Assembly (NCBI GenBank): GCA_007844125.1
Contig: CM017561.1
Location: 64,399,256 to 64,463,255, forward strand
Source of the DNA: Sinonovacula constricta
Lineage: Eukaryota; Mollusca; Bivalvia; Cardiida; Solecurtidae
Direction of reading: 5' to 3'
DNA length: 64,000 bases
A program made the position numbers and the translations under genes. The stretch's first letter is position 1. Every line of letters starts with the position of its first letter. A model generated the notes under the pieces. The model had not been told where the DNA came from. It did not search any database and worked only from the letters and a program-made list of their open reading frames with translations. Positions 9,186 to 22,523 of this stretch are shown here, in pieces.

Positions 9186-11337
9186 AAGTCAGTTCGTTAC
9201 CACACAGGTGCACACAATTTGCATATAAGTCTTTAATTGATTTCTGTACTGTTCATTGTTTCATGTTTACTTTTAGTATCGATTGAGTTGCGCCTCAAGG
9301 ACATCTACTTGGCGGCGATCCAGCTATTGTCCCGGATTGTATAACGCACCCTTCATTTGATTATGCAGCTAGTAGTGATGTACACAAGACTACACAACTG
9401 TTCGGTATATTTTATAAATGTAACTGCTAGGCAGCGTTTATCTCTCAAGGAAGCGGGTTCAAAGCACATCATTTGTTGACAATTACCCTAAAATTACCAA
9501 TCAGCATATGTCGACGTGTTAATGGCGGATCCTTCGAAACCTAATTAACAAGGTTTGGCTTTGTATTTGTATATACAACAAGTAAAGCATAGAACATATT
9601 GATATGAGGTTTAGGGTGAAAAAAATTTGGCTCTAATGCATATATTCCTCAATTAGGTGAAAAAATAAATATTTTAAATATATACAAAAAAAATCACGCT
9701 ATATTCCCCAATTTCGAAATGAAAGCAATGTTTTTGGCATTTCCCTTGTGAGAAGGTATTTTCATATACTTAATAGAAATATAAAACATTTTATTTTAAA
9801 TGTGCTTATTTTTTTTAAAGCGCTCAAGCCTTTTAATTAATTCTTATATCAATCAATAAGATTCCTTTTTATGCTTCAGTCTTAAGTGTTTTTCAAAAGT
9901 TGAAAATGTGTAAAAATCTTAAGTTTTCTGCAGTAACTATATACCACACACCTACCCACAAGGGAGGTAAGAATGTAGTTTTTAATAGTAAGAGTAAAAT
10001 CCCGTTACATTCGAAAAGAGATAATATATATTCTCTCTTTGTGCATGTAAAGAGATTGTACTATAAATATAAATAACTTGTTGGCAGTAATTGTTTACAT
10101 ACTAAAACGTTTATACATAATATAGAAAGTAACGTTCGAAGTTAGGAAGGCCTTTACGTAGCATTGTTGATAAGAAAGTGATAAACGTAAAAAAACGTGT
10201 ATTTATTTTGTTTAAATTACAAAAAAAATGCTAACTCCTACTACTATCATTATTATTATCATTAATGCGTATTAAAGTATGCATACAATTATTACACACA
10301 CTGATTTTAACACAAGAAAAATGGCAACTAAATGCATATAATAATTAATTAAACGATTAAACTTAAAGATGTGTGCTAATTCCTGACACGTACTGATAAC
10401 CTTCTTCTCCCGATATGACTGCCTGCCTTAAATGCGCCTATGTTCCGAAGAGATCGATAATAACGTGTTATCTTCTTTGTAAAGTGCATTTTTTATTGAT
10501 CGGTTCTTATATATGTACCCTCTCCACAGCCATTTGCAGAGGGGGGATTTGCCGCCATTTTTGCCGCTACTGCGCTAGGGTTGACAATAATTAATTAATA
10601 ATATCCAGTCCACGAGGATTTAAGACGGCATATGTCGTATCTAAATTAAACTGTTAACTGCTGAAAAATCCAGCAGAAACAAACATACCTGCACTTCCAA
10701 TACACCTGAGTTTATATGGCATGGATATGATCAGGGGTTACATTATTCTAGAATTTATAGCACAGAGCGCAGAGGAGCTCAGATTAGCATAACCACATTT
10801 CAAATTGCATGAAAAATCACCGGCTATAGCATGCTTCTTCTGAAATGCCTGTTGAGTTTTTGATTTCACGTAGAACATGCATTATACGAACACTGTAAGA
10901 GGTTCAGTATGATTGCATGGAAATATATTGTAGTTAAAATGGTTAATATGAGAACCTATTTTATTATTTGGTTAGTTTTAGATGTCATAATTGTAGGTAA
11001 TCGTTTCCAATAAATGTAAACATTATTCTTAACTAATGGTATACTTCCCCAGAGACCAAATTCAAAGTTCTAGAAAAACCATACTAAAAGTTTTACTTAC
11101 ATGGACCTTATTCGGACATAATTCCGAATACGGCTAATGCACAGAGATCATGTGAGTGTACTAGTCTTGTTATTACTTTACAAAGACTAAAATAAGTGTT
11201 GTAATATTTTACGTCCTATGACATATGCTTTCGTTTAAGCATGTTATCTTATTATACTCACACGTTGAATATGCAAACTGATTTAAATAAAGTTATATTG
11301 ACTTAAGACTTACAGGTGGTAGCCGTCATATCTTTTT
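9186..11337. other. anonymous AT-rich sequence
   Basis: No coding similarity, RNA gene or repeat with clear boundaries was recognised on either strand. There are only short A/T tracts and short unrelated open frames. Confidence 0.5.
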
Positions 11338-11800
11338 CTATCAAAGAACAGAAAAAGAATGTTGCCTGGAAAGATCTTGCAAAATCCTGATTATTGATGT
11401 CCTACAGCTATGTGAAAAGAAAAGCATAGTACATCACTTGTTATAACAAATAGGCATTTCCTATCTAAGCCACGCTGCACAGTTAGCTATTTTTAAACTT
11501 AGAAAACTACATGACCCGTAACTTTATATAATCATTCGGGTAATCCACTCTGACGTTGATGTCTATTTTTAGAAATCACAATCATGCATGTTTATAGTTT
11601 TAGAAAGAATGGACATGTAGAGTGATTTAGTTCACGATTTCTACTGTCTTACAATTTAGACAATGTTCAAAATCCTTTTGTGGTAGACTTAGGCTTGACT
11701 TTTTTCAGAAAGTATGCCAAAATACACCCAATCTAGGTTTACGTGTATTTGGCGACGACAAACTGTCGGATACCACTTTTAAAGCTTACTGATTACCAGC
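11338..11800 (+). repeat. diverged copy of a block found in the tandem units
   Basis: The sequence around GCAAAATCCTGATTATTGATG, then CATTTCCTATCTAAGCCACGC and CAATGTTCAAAATCC, aligns in order with 44,990-45,340, 63,240-63,590 and 49,480-49,800. It marks an older unit relic between the 5.3-kb gene and unit 1. No coding function is evident. Confidence 0.6.
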
Positions 11801-14800
11801 ATTGTCAGTGATTTCGCTGTTTCTATTGTAGGTTAACTCGTTGATATATTTAACCGATATGTTTATATCAACGTAATATCTGACAGCCTTTAAAATCTAA
11901 GCGGGTCATTCAGGCTGCAGTGGTGTAGTTCTACCTTGCAGCATGACATCTGAGAGTCTTCATGCGTATCTAAGCTTGACATTCAAAGCAACAACAACAA
12001 CAAAAACAATCACACATACCAGTTACTCTCCTCCTATTTAAAGATGTAATAAGGGGGACATTTTGTTTTAATATTAAACAAAAGACCTTGCTCTGAATGT
12101 GCAAGTGTCTGCCATTTCTTTACTAAAATGCACATGGTATTGCATGAAGTTACCTTAAGCAATATGACAAATTCGGTCAGTGAGTAAGCCAAAATTGACC
12201 TTTCAACATTATATTTGAATAAATAATCGTAAAAGTGCGTGTCGTTTAATTCATAATACTTGTCGGTATAATATCGTCAAATATCGGACGCGTTAAATGG
12301 GCTTGTGTGCTTTAACTTCCCATCAATTTGAAAACAGTATTAACCGATTATTAATGCAAATATATAGTAAGGGGAAACATGTTTGCCGATAAATGTAACA
12401 GTTGCAAATATGCGTGCCAATAAATACGTCTTGGTGCGTGTATGTTCGATCTAAGACCCAGAGAATAGCAGTCTAATTCGCCACCGACTTCGTCACTATG
12501 ACATGCAACATGAATGTGGTATATAGTTGAACCGACACAATATTTACGTCCAAATTTAAACACTTGTATAAATTAATAGAAATTCGAAAAGCGCTATTAC
12601 ATCTGCTTCAATTATGAGGTCTAGACCTTATTTTGCGAGTCTTCTATGCCATATAATGCTGATCTAAATGTGTTTTGATATCTAATACAATATTTCATGT
12701 TTGTCAGTCTGGCTTTAAACCTAACTGTGCACGTTTTAAATATAATTTATGTCTCACACAGTATTTTCTCTAATGCCATATTGACTGACTGACGATATAA
12801 TCCCATCTCCAACAAAACGTTACTTGGTAAATTTGTAAATGTTGAGCAGGTTATATGACGAATATTAATTTCTTCTTTTTTTTCACTTGTGTCTAAAGAA
12901 TAGCATAGGCAGAGAGCCTTAGATATATGTTGAAAAGACGCCCGAAACGGTGTCCATGACTACCAGTGTTATGTGATTAGGACAATAAGCAACACAAATC
13001 ACGTGCTAAATATGTATGTCACCAAAGTATTTTCTAATGTCATCATATTAGGCTTAACAAGGGAATTAATCTTATGAATGGCCAATTAACTACGATAATT
13101 GTATGTAATGTGTATGAATTAAAATTCATCAAACCCATATTCTCATCGTGTATTTTTATTTTATATGTTATCTTTACATTGTCACGAAATATATGCATAT
13201 TTTACTGTTTATATCACGATTGACATGCATCAAGAAATAGTATCATGACATGCAAATAAGTCTTACATATATAATTTATTTTAGGAAACAAAACGTTGCG
13301 AACTGTATTTTACCATTTTTGTACTTCCTACATACATTTTACGAATTGTGATTTTACGAAAACGCTTCTAAATAGACTAGTATTAAGGTGTTCGTGGATG
13401 TACATTTCAATTATCTGTTGTTTTCTTAAATATTGTTCTGACTTGACCTGTACACCTGAATTGTTGTATCAATAATGTTCTTCTTTATTACCTAAGAAGT
13501 ATATACATTTGTGAACAATTTGATAATTTCATGAATTGAATACTTGAATGTTTAATGAACTTATTTCCTCACCAGTCATGTTTCTAGCAAATAAATAACA
13601 AACAAAAAATACCAAAATACCAGCAGCGCAAAATATAAGCATATTAAATAAACAATATAGCAATGATAGACTAAATCCAATAAATTGACTCGGTATACAA
13701 TTTATGATGCACGATCACTTTTTGAGTCTGAATAGGCATGTATAAAAACTGATAAGACACCTGCTTTGAACACGTTATAAATTGACCCCGAAAAGAAAAC
13801 GATCAAATACTTTGTCAATTATTTATTAATAGGTACATAATGGTATAGGTGTAGGACTTTCACTATATTGGTAATTTACACATGCAGTGCATTATTAACA
13901 TTTCTCTTGGAATCAATGGCCTTCGTAATGCAAAAAGAGTTTTAAGTGGGGAAAACAGTACACTGCAGAGTTATTATGTTATCAGACACTTAATGTTGTT
14001 AAGTGATGTGCCTATCATTTGCCTGCAGTGGGGTAGAGACTCATTAGTCTGCTAACACAACACAACGTGTTGCTTTTAAAGTATTTAGATTTCTTTTAAG
14101 TTCAATGTTGGTTCACTTAAAATTAACTCTATATTGACCGGCGAAATATCTACGAAGAATCATAGGTGCTGTCTTTTTAGCTGAAAAGAGGTTTATAAGG
14201 CACATATTAAATCTATATATAGTTGACTATATTTGTGAAGATTTTTACAGTTGACTTAAACAACTGATCAACCTGATTAAATTATTCTTTTAATTACATT
14301 TTAAATAATACTTACATCGCATAAATTAAAATAAGTCATTATATACAGTAAAAATTATGCTACGAAATTGTATTGAAGCCCATTTGAAACAGCGACCTAT
14401 ATGTTGATCGAGTAGGGCAGTGAATGAATCGTATGCCAATTAAACGCCCATCTTAAAACCATTAACATAATATGTTTTGTTTCTGAAGAAATACTTAACA
14501 ACGAGATACATCTCATTTCCTATGAATGTGAAAATAAACATACGTTTACGTTATCATAAAACTGGATGACAAAAACAATAATTAACAAGACAAAACAATC
14601 TGCATACATTCCCCAAACAATGTACGTGAAAATCCAGGCGTTGAAATTATGAGGAATTACACAGATGTGACAAGCAAGTAATAAATAAAGTAACTAGAAA
14701 AAAAATATTGTCCTGTTTTCAGCGCAACATGAATCACATATATCGTTGATATGAAATATAACATTACAATGATGTGAACAGGTGTGTGTGCGTGCGTGCG

Positions 14801-15640
14801 TGCGTGTGTGTGTGTGTGTGTGTTCAGCTTTTATTTAAATGACTTTTGTTTTAGTCATTTGACTTTGTGCTATGAAGATGATTAAAAGTCTTTACAAGGA
14901 CAAAAGTGTAAAAATATAATACATATGTTATTACTTACCAAATTAGCTCGTATTTCAACCAGTAAGGCCCTCCCTTAACTGGTGTTTTATTTACCCTCTT
15001 TGGCCTAGGTTTTGCCCAGATTAAATTACTTTTTAGTCATTTTTGCACACACAAAAATATTTTAGTTTCAAGGTAATGGTAAAATAAAATGTACAAAATC
15101 ACAAATAGTCACGAATCTTTCAGATGTATAGATGTTTATAGATAGTTTCCATGTGGTGTCAAAGGCGCTGATAACTTTGAAGGCAGAAGCTAATGCAGGC
15201 CGAAATCTGGAAATATGTGCTGTATTAAACTCACAACTGTGTTTTTATTTGACAGTCTATTTTACTGAATTTAATATCAATTTTAACAGCTTTTATTAAG
15301 TATTTTAATTATCAAAAATATATTTTGATAATTTAAAAGGTAAAAAAAGAACAAAGATACACTGTTCATTTTGTTTAATGATGAATCCATACTCTTATTT
15401 ATTTTTGGGTATTAATTCTTTGTTCATTTATTAATTTTAAAAATAGTGTGTACTAAAATATGAAGTTAAATATCTTTCCAATAGTGTATAGCTTTTAATT
15501 TTCGGACCATAAAGAAGAAATTACAAGAAAATAATTCATCGGAAAATCCCTTGAACTTACTATCAAAGATGGCTGCCAAGATAAGAGATCTTCTCTGATG
15601 TGGAAACTATCTATTTATAAAAGCAATAAAGTAAATGTAA
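11801..15640. other. anonymous intergenic sequence
   Basis: Nothing recognisable as a gene. The only clear element is a GT microsatellite at 14,781. A short stretch near 14,970 (AACTGGTGTTTTATTTACCC) resembles 49,915, again suggesting a diverged unit. Confidence 0.5.
14781..14823 (+). repeat. (GT)n/(GTGC)n microsatellite
   Basis: About 43 bp of GT repeats with a short run of CGTG in the middle. Confidence 0.95.
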
Positions 15641-17960
15641 CACGTGTAAAAAGTAGGTTTCATGTTACATTTCCAATTCTAAAGATATAAAAGGAATGAG
15701 CATTCAACAAATCCAAGCACCCCTTCTGTCTCGCTTCTTTTCTAGATGAGGCATAAGGGACCCGATTAATACAGTATGTAATTAGTGTTTTAAATTTTAA
15801 ATAATAAAGCGGCACACCAAATAACACTGATAAAGTAAATGCTGAAACTAAACAAAATAATAATTTGGTATATTATGATATAATGTTATTAGTACTGAAA
15901 TAGATAACATCGCTCTATGATAAAATAAAACATTGCCCTCTTTAACTTTAGGTTTTTATTCCTTCAAAACAATCTCTAGCATAAAAAGATACAATTAATA
16001 AACACAATGATTATTTGAATCTCCATAAGATGGCATGATAGTAAAACAATAATACAACACAAAATCTCAGTACACATGTAAGGCTAACTATCTGTGTTTC
16101 CATTTCGTTATGCTTAAACAAAGACGTTTTAGAATAATACAAAATAAAACCTTCTTGTGAGGTTAAAGGCATCACCACCCTTCCACATGCCCCGAAAAAA
16201 CACACACATAAACAAAACAACATTTTCAACCAGTATCAAATGTATGAACACTTACAAACAATACAATAATTTGAAGATATTAACCAGTCCAAGCATTATG
16301 TATGTATTTATTGATAATATAATTTTACTGGACAATTCCAAAGAGTTACTCCCCCTTGATATTTTAACCGTATAAGAGCAATTATTGTCTCTTTTTTCAA
16401 AACAACCACAATGCAATCTTAGCGGGAGTGTTCCATTACTTAATTATATGATTGCTATGTATACTGTTTGTCCTTTTGCATGATTTGATTTAATTTGTTA
16501 TAATGCATGTTGTTTCTAGTTGTTAAAATGGGTCACTTCCAGTAACATTTTAACACTCCTTTGATTTTAAAGTCAACTGCATAAAAATTGTTCTGATTTC
16601 ACAAATGAAGAAAGAGTCAAAAACAATATTTACATGTTCTGTTAATAAATAGCGATTAAGACTTCAATGCCATTATACATGAATATGGCACATAAAACTG
16701 TGAGACAAATTTTGTGCATGAAATGGTTTATGAAGACGTCCTTGTTAAGATTCCTTTCTTAAATTATACATGAATCGAATTTTCATCATCAAAACAAGTG
16801 CAAATAACATTTCATTTATAGTATATCGGATACATTATGGTTGTTTGTCAATAGTTTTTAATATTCTTCCTAGTTGCTCGATGACAAAATAAAATAAAAC
16901 AAAAATAGTTTAACACTGTCCATTTAAATGCCCATCTATGAATGGGTTTCTGTACTTGAACAATAACTTTCAATTATGATCAACCTCTTTTGCTTAATAG
17001 AAAGTTATGTTTTTGTTGTTCTCTTCTTCATAGATAACTTACACTCTTAACATACTTAACAGAAATTTATTAGACGTAGGCAAATGTTGTTAAGGCCAGT
17101 TCCGCTAGATCCGCCGCTAGATCCATAGCTTGATCCAACAGCTGTTGAATAAAATTGATTCAACTACTGAAATTGCGAAAATTTTACATTTTGTGCGAAA
17201 AAAGGCTTGGACTACACGACCAAAGATTAGTTTTTTCACTTACATTCATCATACATTTCTAACAGTATTGTCGTGAATATTATACAGACTTTAAACGTAA
17301 CGTTAATTAATGCCGCTTTATAACGATTTATTATTACACGTATTACGATCTTTTGAGATCATGATGTTATGTCAACTGAATAAAAGGATTGAACCTGAAT
17401 AGTATTTTTATCTGCTGTTAAAATCAACCACTATACCGTCGTGAAAAGTATCAATAAAAATACCAAGTTATGTGTCACTAAAACTGACACATGTCCCAAG
17501 AGACGCATGCTTATGACATTGAAATTGAATATTTAATCAATTATTGCAGTTGAAAGTGTTCTTTGCAATACACCTTTAAGTGTATGTGTGCAAGATGAAT
17601 GATTAATTTTGGTGAAGTACTGCAAACAATATGGACGTAAGGGTTAATGCACAAAATGGGATGGATGGATAGATATGCAAATGGACAGACAATTGGACAG
17701 ATGAGCAAGCGAAAGGAGTGCTAAATGCCGGGATGCATAAAATTGTGATGAACGATGAGAAAAATAAAGAATCGCTAATTAAGCAGGAAATATAACTATA
17801 TTACCTGAAGAACTGAGCATATGTCGTAGAAATATCGCCAATTTTAAATGTTAAGATATACCTATAATATGATCATACAAATATTAACGTAAAATGTCTT
17901 ATGTGACTAAAGACTGTCATTTAATCTAATAAAATGTTTGATAAAACAACCCCTAAATAG
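15640..17960. repeat. diverged terminal segment of an older array unit (unit 0)
   Basis: Colinear with 28,080-32,110 and 50,250-52,290: the TTAGTACTGAAATAGATAAC block (15,888), the GGCTAACTATCTGTGTTTCC block (16,080), the poorly expanded GGACAGA minisatellite relic (17,655-17,710) and TATATTACCTGA.GAACTGAGCATA (17,800). It shows that the array once extended left of unit 1. It also supplies an empty site for the Tigger-like insertion of unit 1 (about 16,262). Confidence 0.7.
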
Positions 17961-18120
17961 CATATACATGTCAGAAATGCAGTTCATACTTACATGTTTT
18001 GTTGATTGTTGTTTTTTGGGGAGTTTGTAAAACAAATCAGCAAATCAGCATTCAATCTTCCAGTGACAGACTCACCGTGGAGAGCTTTGTTTTTGCCTTT
18101 GAATTATTTTACAGCAACAC

Positions 18121-18330
18121 AATAATGACCAGTTTAAGAATGTCCAGCTGTTGGTGGTAGAGAAAGATCCCAGACAAAGATCAGGGAGGAACCGGTGATT
18201 TACCACAGAGCAGATGAATGAGTTCAAAACATAAAAGGTTTTCGCCAAGTCTCGAAACCTATTGGTATGGGACTAAGAAGTTAGAAGAGTTATAAAGTAA
18301 GACACTCTACCTCTTGTCAACGCGGGCCAC
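18121..18330 (-). repeat. tRNA-derived SINE (family A), minus strand
   Basis: On the minus strand the head reads GACAAGAGGTAGAGTGTCTT (A-box-like) and the body contains CCAGCTGTTGG-type sequence near 18,150 (given here as plus strand). The same family is complete at 35,645-35,885 and 36,310-36,525. The B-box is degenerate here. Inserted 3' of the truncated ApoL gene. Confidence 0.6.
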
Positions 18331-18404
18331 AGCCGTGTATATATATATATATACAGCCCAATATTTGTGCCTTAAAACAGCATGTCATCTTTGTCCTTTT
18401 TTCT

Positions 18405-18512
18405 TGTTACATCGCACAGGCACAATTATGGTCATGTCAAGCTAATTTTTCGTTAGAGAAGACCCCCGACATGTCTGGGTAGAACCACAGGCACACAAAA
18501 GGTCAGCTAGAA
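18405..18512 (-). repeat. SINE family A tail fragment
   Basis: Carries the family-A 3' part (plus strand: CACAATTATGGTCATG, AGAAGACCCCCGACATG, CTGGGTAGAACCAC). It lies about 20 bp from the stop of the truncated ApoL gene, so it may mark the deletion junction. Confidence 0.6.
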
Positions 18513-18531
18513 GATTTCCCTAAATGTAAGT

Positions 18532-18939
18532 TTATGCTCTAACTGAAATCTCCGTACCTACCAGAATATCTAGCAGTTTCTTAATTTCAAGTGTGTTCTG
18601 GTGGTCTTTCTCAATTGTTTCTTCAATTTTTTTCATAACCTTGGATGTTTTCAAGTCTGTAATTGCTTTGGATATGAAACTTACACCCTGGCTTGCGACA
18701 GCAACACCCGTGCCCACCCCGCCTGCAATAACAGCTGAGGCTCCAGCAGAAACTGGAGTTAATGCAGCACCTATGCCAACAATTGTCCCACATATGGACA
18801 AAGTTAAGCCAGCTAGCTTACCTGTTTTTGATGCTCTATGATATCTATCAAGCTCATTTGCAAGTTTCTTCAGTTCCTCAACAGTCAAATGCCGTTGCTT
18901 TATCCACACATTCAGCTTTGCAATTATGGTTTCATCCAT
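18532..18939 (-). CDS. Truncated ApoL-only paralog
   Basis: 136 aa from the first ATG (MDETIIAKLNVWIKQRHL); the reading frame can be extended 13 codons to a GTG, but a TGA lies just before it. It holds only the first ApoL part: KKLANELDRYHRASKTGKLA, then the longest hairpin of the family (TLSICGTIVGIGAALTPVSA and GGVGTGVAVASQGVSFISKA) and EIEK/LEIKKLLDILVGTEI. After the GTEI codons it leaves the alignment with its paralogs and ends SVRA-stop. The coiled coil, linker and EEP-like domain are absent. No stop or frameshift interrupts what is left, so it could still give a small membrane protein, or it may be a decaying copy. The 3' splice site of the leader intron is retained upstream. Confidence 0.65.
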   Translation of the reverse strand: MDETIIAKLNVWIKQRHLTVEELKKLANELDRYHRASKTGKLAGLTLSICGTIVGIGAALTPVSAGASAVIAGGVGTGVAVASQGVSFISKAITDLKTSKVMKKIEETIEKDHQNTLEIKKLLDILVGTEISVRA

Positions 18940-18984
18940 AGTTACTTGTACTTTTATGTCATTAACATCTGCTAGCACTATTCA

Positions 18985-18995
18985 AATCTGCAAGA
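18985..18995 (-). promoter_or_regulatory. 3' splice site of non-coding leader intron, unit 1
   Basis: Minus strand CCCTTTCTTGCAG precedes ATTTGAATAGTGCTAGCAG. The exon has TGA in frame before GTG, so translation probably starts at the ATG at 18,939. The site is shared with the 39.28-kb and 57.52-kb copies. Confidence 0.6.
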
Positions 18996-18999
18996 AAGG

Positions 19000-21900
19000 G
19001 TAAAAATATTTTCCCACTAAATGAATTAGGCTAACAGAACATGTAAAAAAATATTTCATGTCACTCTAATACTTCTTATTGCAAGAATGTGCATGCCCAG
19101 TCTTCGTGTAAGAAATAAACATTTAAATTTTATTTCATTATTCCTTGAGGTTTAACAAAATTGTGCTTTTAACATTTTTAGAACAATAAGAGTCTTTAAT
19201 CAGTCACCTGAGAATCATAGCTTTCAGTTTGCTTTAAAATCTAATCACAAAACTAAATGTGCACACCTGAGCATTTGGCATATTGTTATCATACGTTATT
19301 TGTAAGGCAAATCTTTAACCCACCAAGATGTAAATGCAGACAAAAATCCTAATAAAGTTCTGTGACCACTTTTATGGTATTTGTCTACCCTTTAAAAAAT
19401 CATATTTCTCGAAAGAAATGTATTTTTTATTGTTGATTTGCTGAAACTGGGATAGTTTCACCTTTTTAAAACAGCCAATAACTTAATTTCTCCCCTTCGA
19501 ACCCAAAATTTTATACAATGTTGTTTCTTTAATTAAAATATGCCATGCAAACACTCAACGGCAGAAAGACATCTTTTGAGGGTGTATTTTGGTCGTGACT
19601 TAGGCGACCATAATACAATGCTTAATCAACAACTAAATTTCGTTGTCGATGAAACAAATAAATAAACACCAATTTGATGTCACGACCTTGACGAAAAGTC
19701 AACAGACATATGCATAACAATTAGATATATTCTGAAAACGGTGACCGCCATTGTCTGTATGACAGATGTTTACATAGTTGGGTTCATTTAAGTTGGTGTT
19801 AGGATCTTTTTATATTGATAATGTTATAAAACGTCTTATGATAAACTTACTCAAATAAAGAAAACTTTAATTTGTTAAAATGTTGTAATTTTCAATCTAC
19901 ATTATGATTTGATATGTGATTAAATAAAGTCCCATTCTTTCCGAAAATCAACCTATTCTTGTGAACCGATATCGCACTCTGATTTAAAAGTATAACCCAC
20001 ATTTAAAAGTAATTATTTAAACTTGTTCAAAACACCCTGAACAAAATCATATATTCTAGATTGTAAGTCAGAGCTGAAACACTGTAAGTCTCATTCAGCA
20101 TTAAATGAAGATACAATATTTCTGCTAGGAGTAAATCTTTACATCTAGAGATAATAAACGTAGGTACTGGCAGATAGCCCAATAGAACAAAAGAGTTTTA
20201 TTTGTCAGTGACAAAGCTATAACATAGATAGATATGGTGCAGGCGATTAGGGACTATGAGACAATAACACAAAACAAAAGTAGAAAACTTCCTCGAGTTG
20301 TTTAGAGCGCTCAGCAAGGTACATCAGGACAAGTTTCCAAAACACAAGCTTTTGTTGAGTTGTACAAAAAGATAACTGATTATTAAAAAAGAACACAATA
20401 GATTTTATACGAAGAAAAGCTTTACACTGAATATGGCACTGAAGAGATCGTGGTCGAATTAGTGCAGTCCTAAATTTGAAAATAAGAATTTGACCATCGA
20501 TATGTGTATAAGTTAACTTGTTAATTTTGCATAGATCCTACCTTTATTTTCGTTCATGTAGTGGTTCTTTAGTTAACACAACAAATGTACCAATGTGTTT
20601 TAACAGCTGAAATAAAATGATAATTTCCGTTTAAAAAACGACAGCTTAACCAAAGCTTTGATGTCACCCCATTAATATTTCTAAAACCATTAATAAATAT
20701 AGACTAAACCAACTAAGACTAATTGTATACCGCATTTCTTTTTCCCTGGTGTTAAATTATCACGCACGAGAACAGCCAACCAAAGACGTCATTTCTATTG
20801 TCTGGCAACGAGTAATGGCGGTTCGTTGTTATTTGTAAACAATCGGTATCATGAACAAAAGCGTTAATTACAAGCGTTAAAAATTATACTTTTTGATAAA
20901 TAATGTATTACTTGAGATAATGCTGACATTTAGTTGCGAATTCAATAATATTCACTTCGCAAGAAAATATATAACTGGCTTAAGGGCGTCGAAACTGCAT
21001 AAAGTGCCTTATGTAAACTGGGCTTGTACTTCTTATATGCTTTACATAAATATTCAAACTCTTCACTTTTACCATTTCAATGTTGTCAGGCCATATCCAT
21101 GGCAATAATAACAAGAAACAATATATTGCATTCGAATTACGTTGTCTTCAGTTAAAAATATATAATAAGCTGTTAACATGGAAGGTAAGGTTAGTGAATG
21201 CTCTTAATAAGAAGATATAAAACATTTATGAGATTAACAAAAACATAAGACATTAACGTAACAATTAAAATGAATAAAAATGGTTTGATTAGCCAAATCA
21301 AAAGTGAAAGCAGACTTGTAATTATGTATAAATCAATTATCACTGTCGTTTAAATAGTGTATAGATGAGTACAAACCTAAAATAAAAATAATTCTAATTT
21401 CAAGAACATTTCTCCGCCGTTAATCCTAATTTATACATTCAAACCGTTTCATAAATATGTACAAAACCATTCTAAAACTTGTTAGGACTACTCCACCAGG
21501 GAATTCCCCAAATCGGTTTACCAAATGCCGTGGTCGAATGGTTTTGTTTACTCTCAACCACCTGCCGTGTAATGTGCGCGAATTACTATTTAGGGGTGAT
21601 TACACTAAATGCCGGACGGAAGTAGAATGTGTGAAATGGGACTTTTTCTCTTTAATAACAGTATGTTGCTATTATTTGTCATTATATTTCCTATTTTAAA
21701 TGTTATCTGAACCTTTTGGTAACAAAAGAAAGCGGAAACCATGTAAAATTACAATCAAGCGAAATGATGCACTCCTATGCACAAAAATGGACTGATCCAA
21801 CTTTACAGAAAGTACATATTTCAATGAAATCTGAGGGTTATCGACTGGCAATTTGATGGTATGTGCATTGTAAGAAGCAGGACCTTCTTACAAGTTACAA

Positions 21901-22125
21901 AAGTTCAATTTTTTCTGGTCTTTCTGGTAGACAACAAATAGATTTGTTCACCTATATATGGTTATGGGGGTCGATCATAGCTTTGTCATGGTGCAATTTG
22001 GTTCCAAAGTTTCGCGAATTACTATAGACTATATAACAAACTTATTTAGTGGCGTCTAACCTTTAGCCATTTGAATCGGCACGGAAGATAACTCTAAATT
22101 CGTCAAGTTGTAGCCGAGAAATACG
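19000..22125. other. upstream flank of the unit 1 ApoL gene
   Basis: Non-coding, but well conserved against 39,300-42,485 and 57,540-60,734. It contains a block on the minus strand reading ACAATGGCGGTCACCG at about 19,739-19,754, a YY1-like ATGGCGG conserved in all three units (also 40,050 and 58,295). It could be part of the ApoL promoter or leader, about 0.8 kb from the coding ATG. Confidence 0.4.
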
Positions 22126-22473
22126 CAAACTCCCCGCAGTGATTACTTCACTTGACAGTACATTATATCACTGCCACCAGCAAGTTTTTCGCCCAAATAC
22201 AGGCGGATAGTTTATTTTTATTTTTATTTTTTTCTGGACTTATCTCCTCAAAATGTAGTATCTTTCATTTAAAAATATTGATTTATCATATTAAAAATAA
22301 ATATTAACTTTAAGTATGAAAAATTATGGAATTATGAAAGTCAAATTTTAAAGTTTATGGAGGCCGCCATGTTTACTTCACATGATACTCTATCGTCACG
22401 TGATCCTTGCTGGGGGGCAGAGATTTAAGTAGCAACGCGTGACGTAATCGCTGTGAGGAGATTGAGAAATACG
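22126..22473. other. 348-bp segment present only in unit 1, between 10-bp direct repeats
   Basis: GAGAAATACG occurs at 22,116-22,125 and again at 22,464-22,473. Units 2 and 3 have a single GAGAAATACG (42,476-42,485; about 60,724) and lack everything between. The segment holds GCCGCCAT, GTCACGTGATC and GTGACGTAATC (YY1-, E-box- and CRE-like) just upstream of the small ORF, so it looks promoter-like. Confidence 0.55.
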
Positions 22474-22523
22474 ATATTAAATACGTGCAATTCAGAGCAA
22501 AATGTGAAAGTTTAAAATAAATA

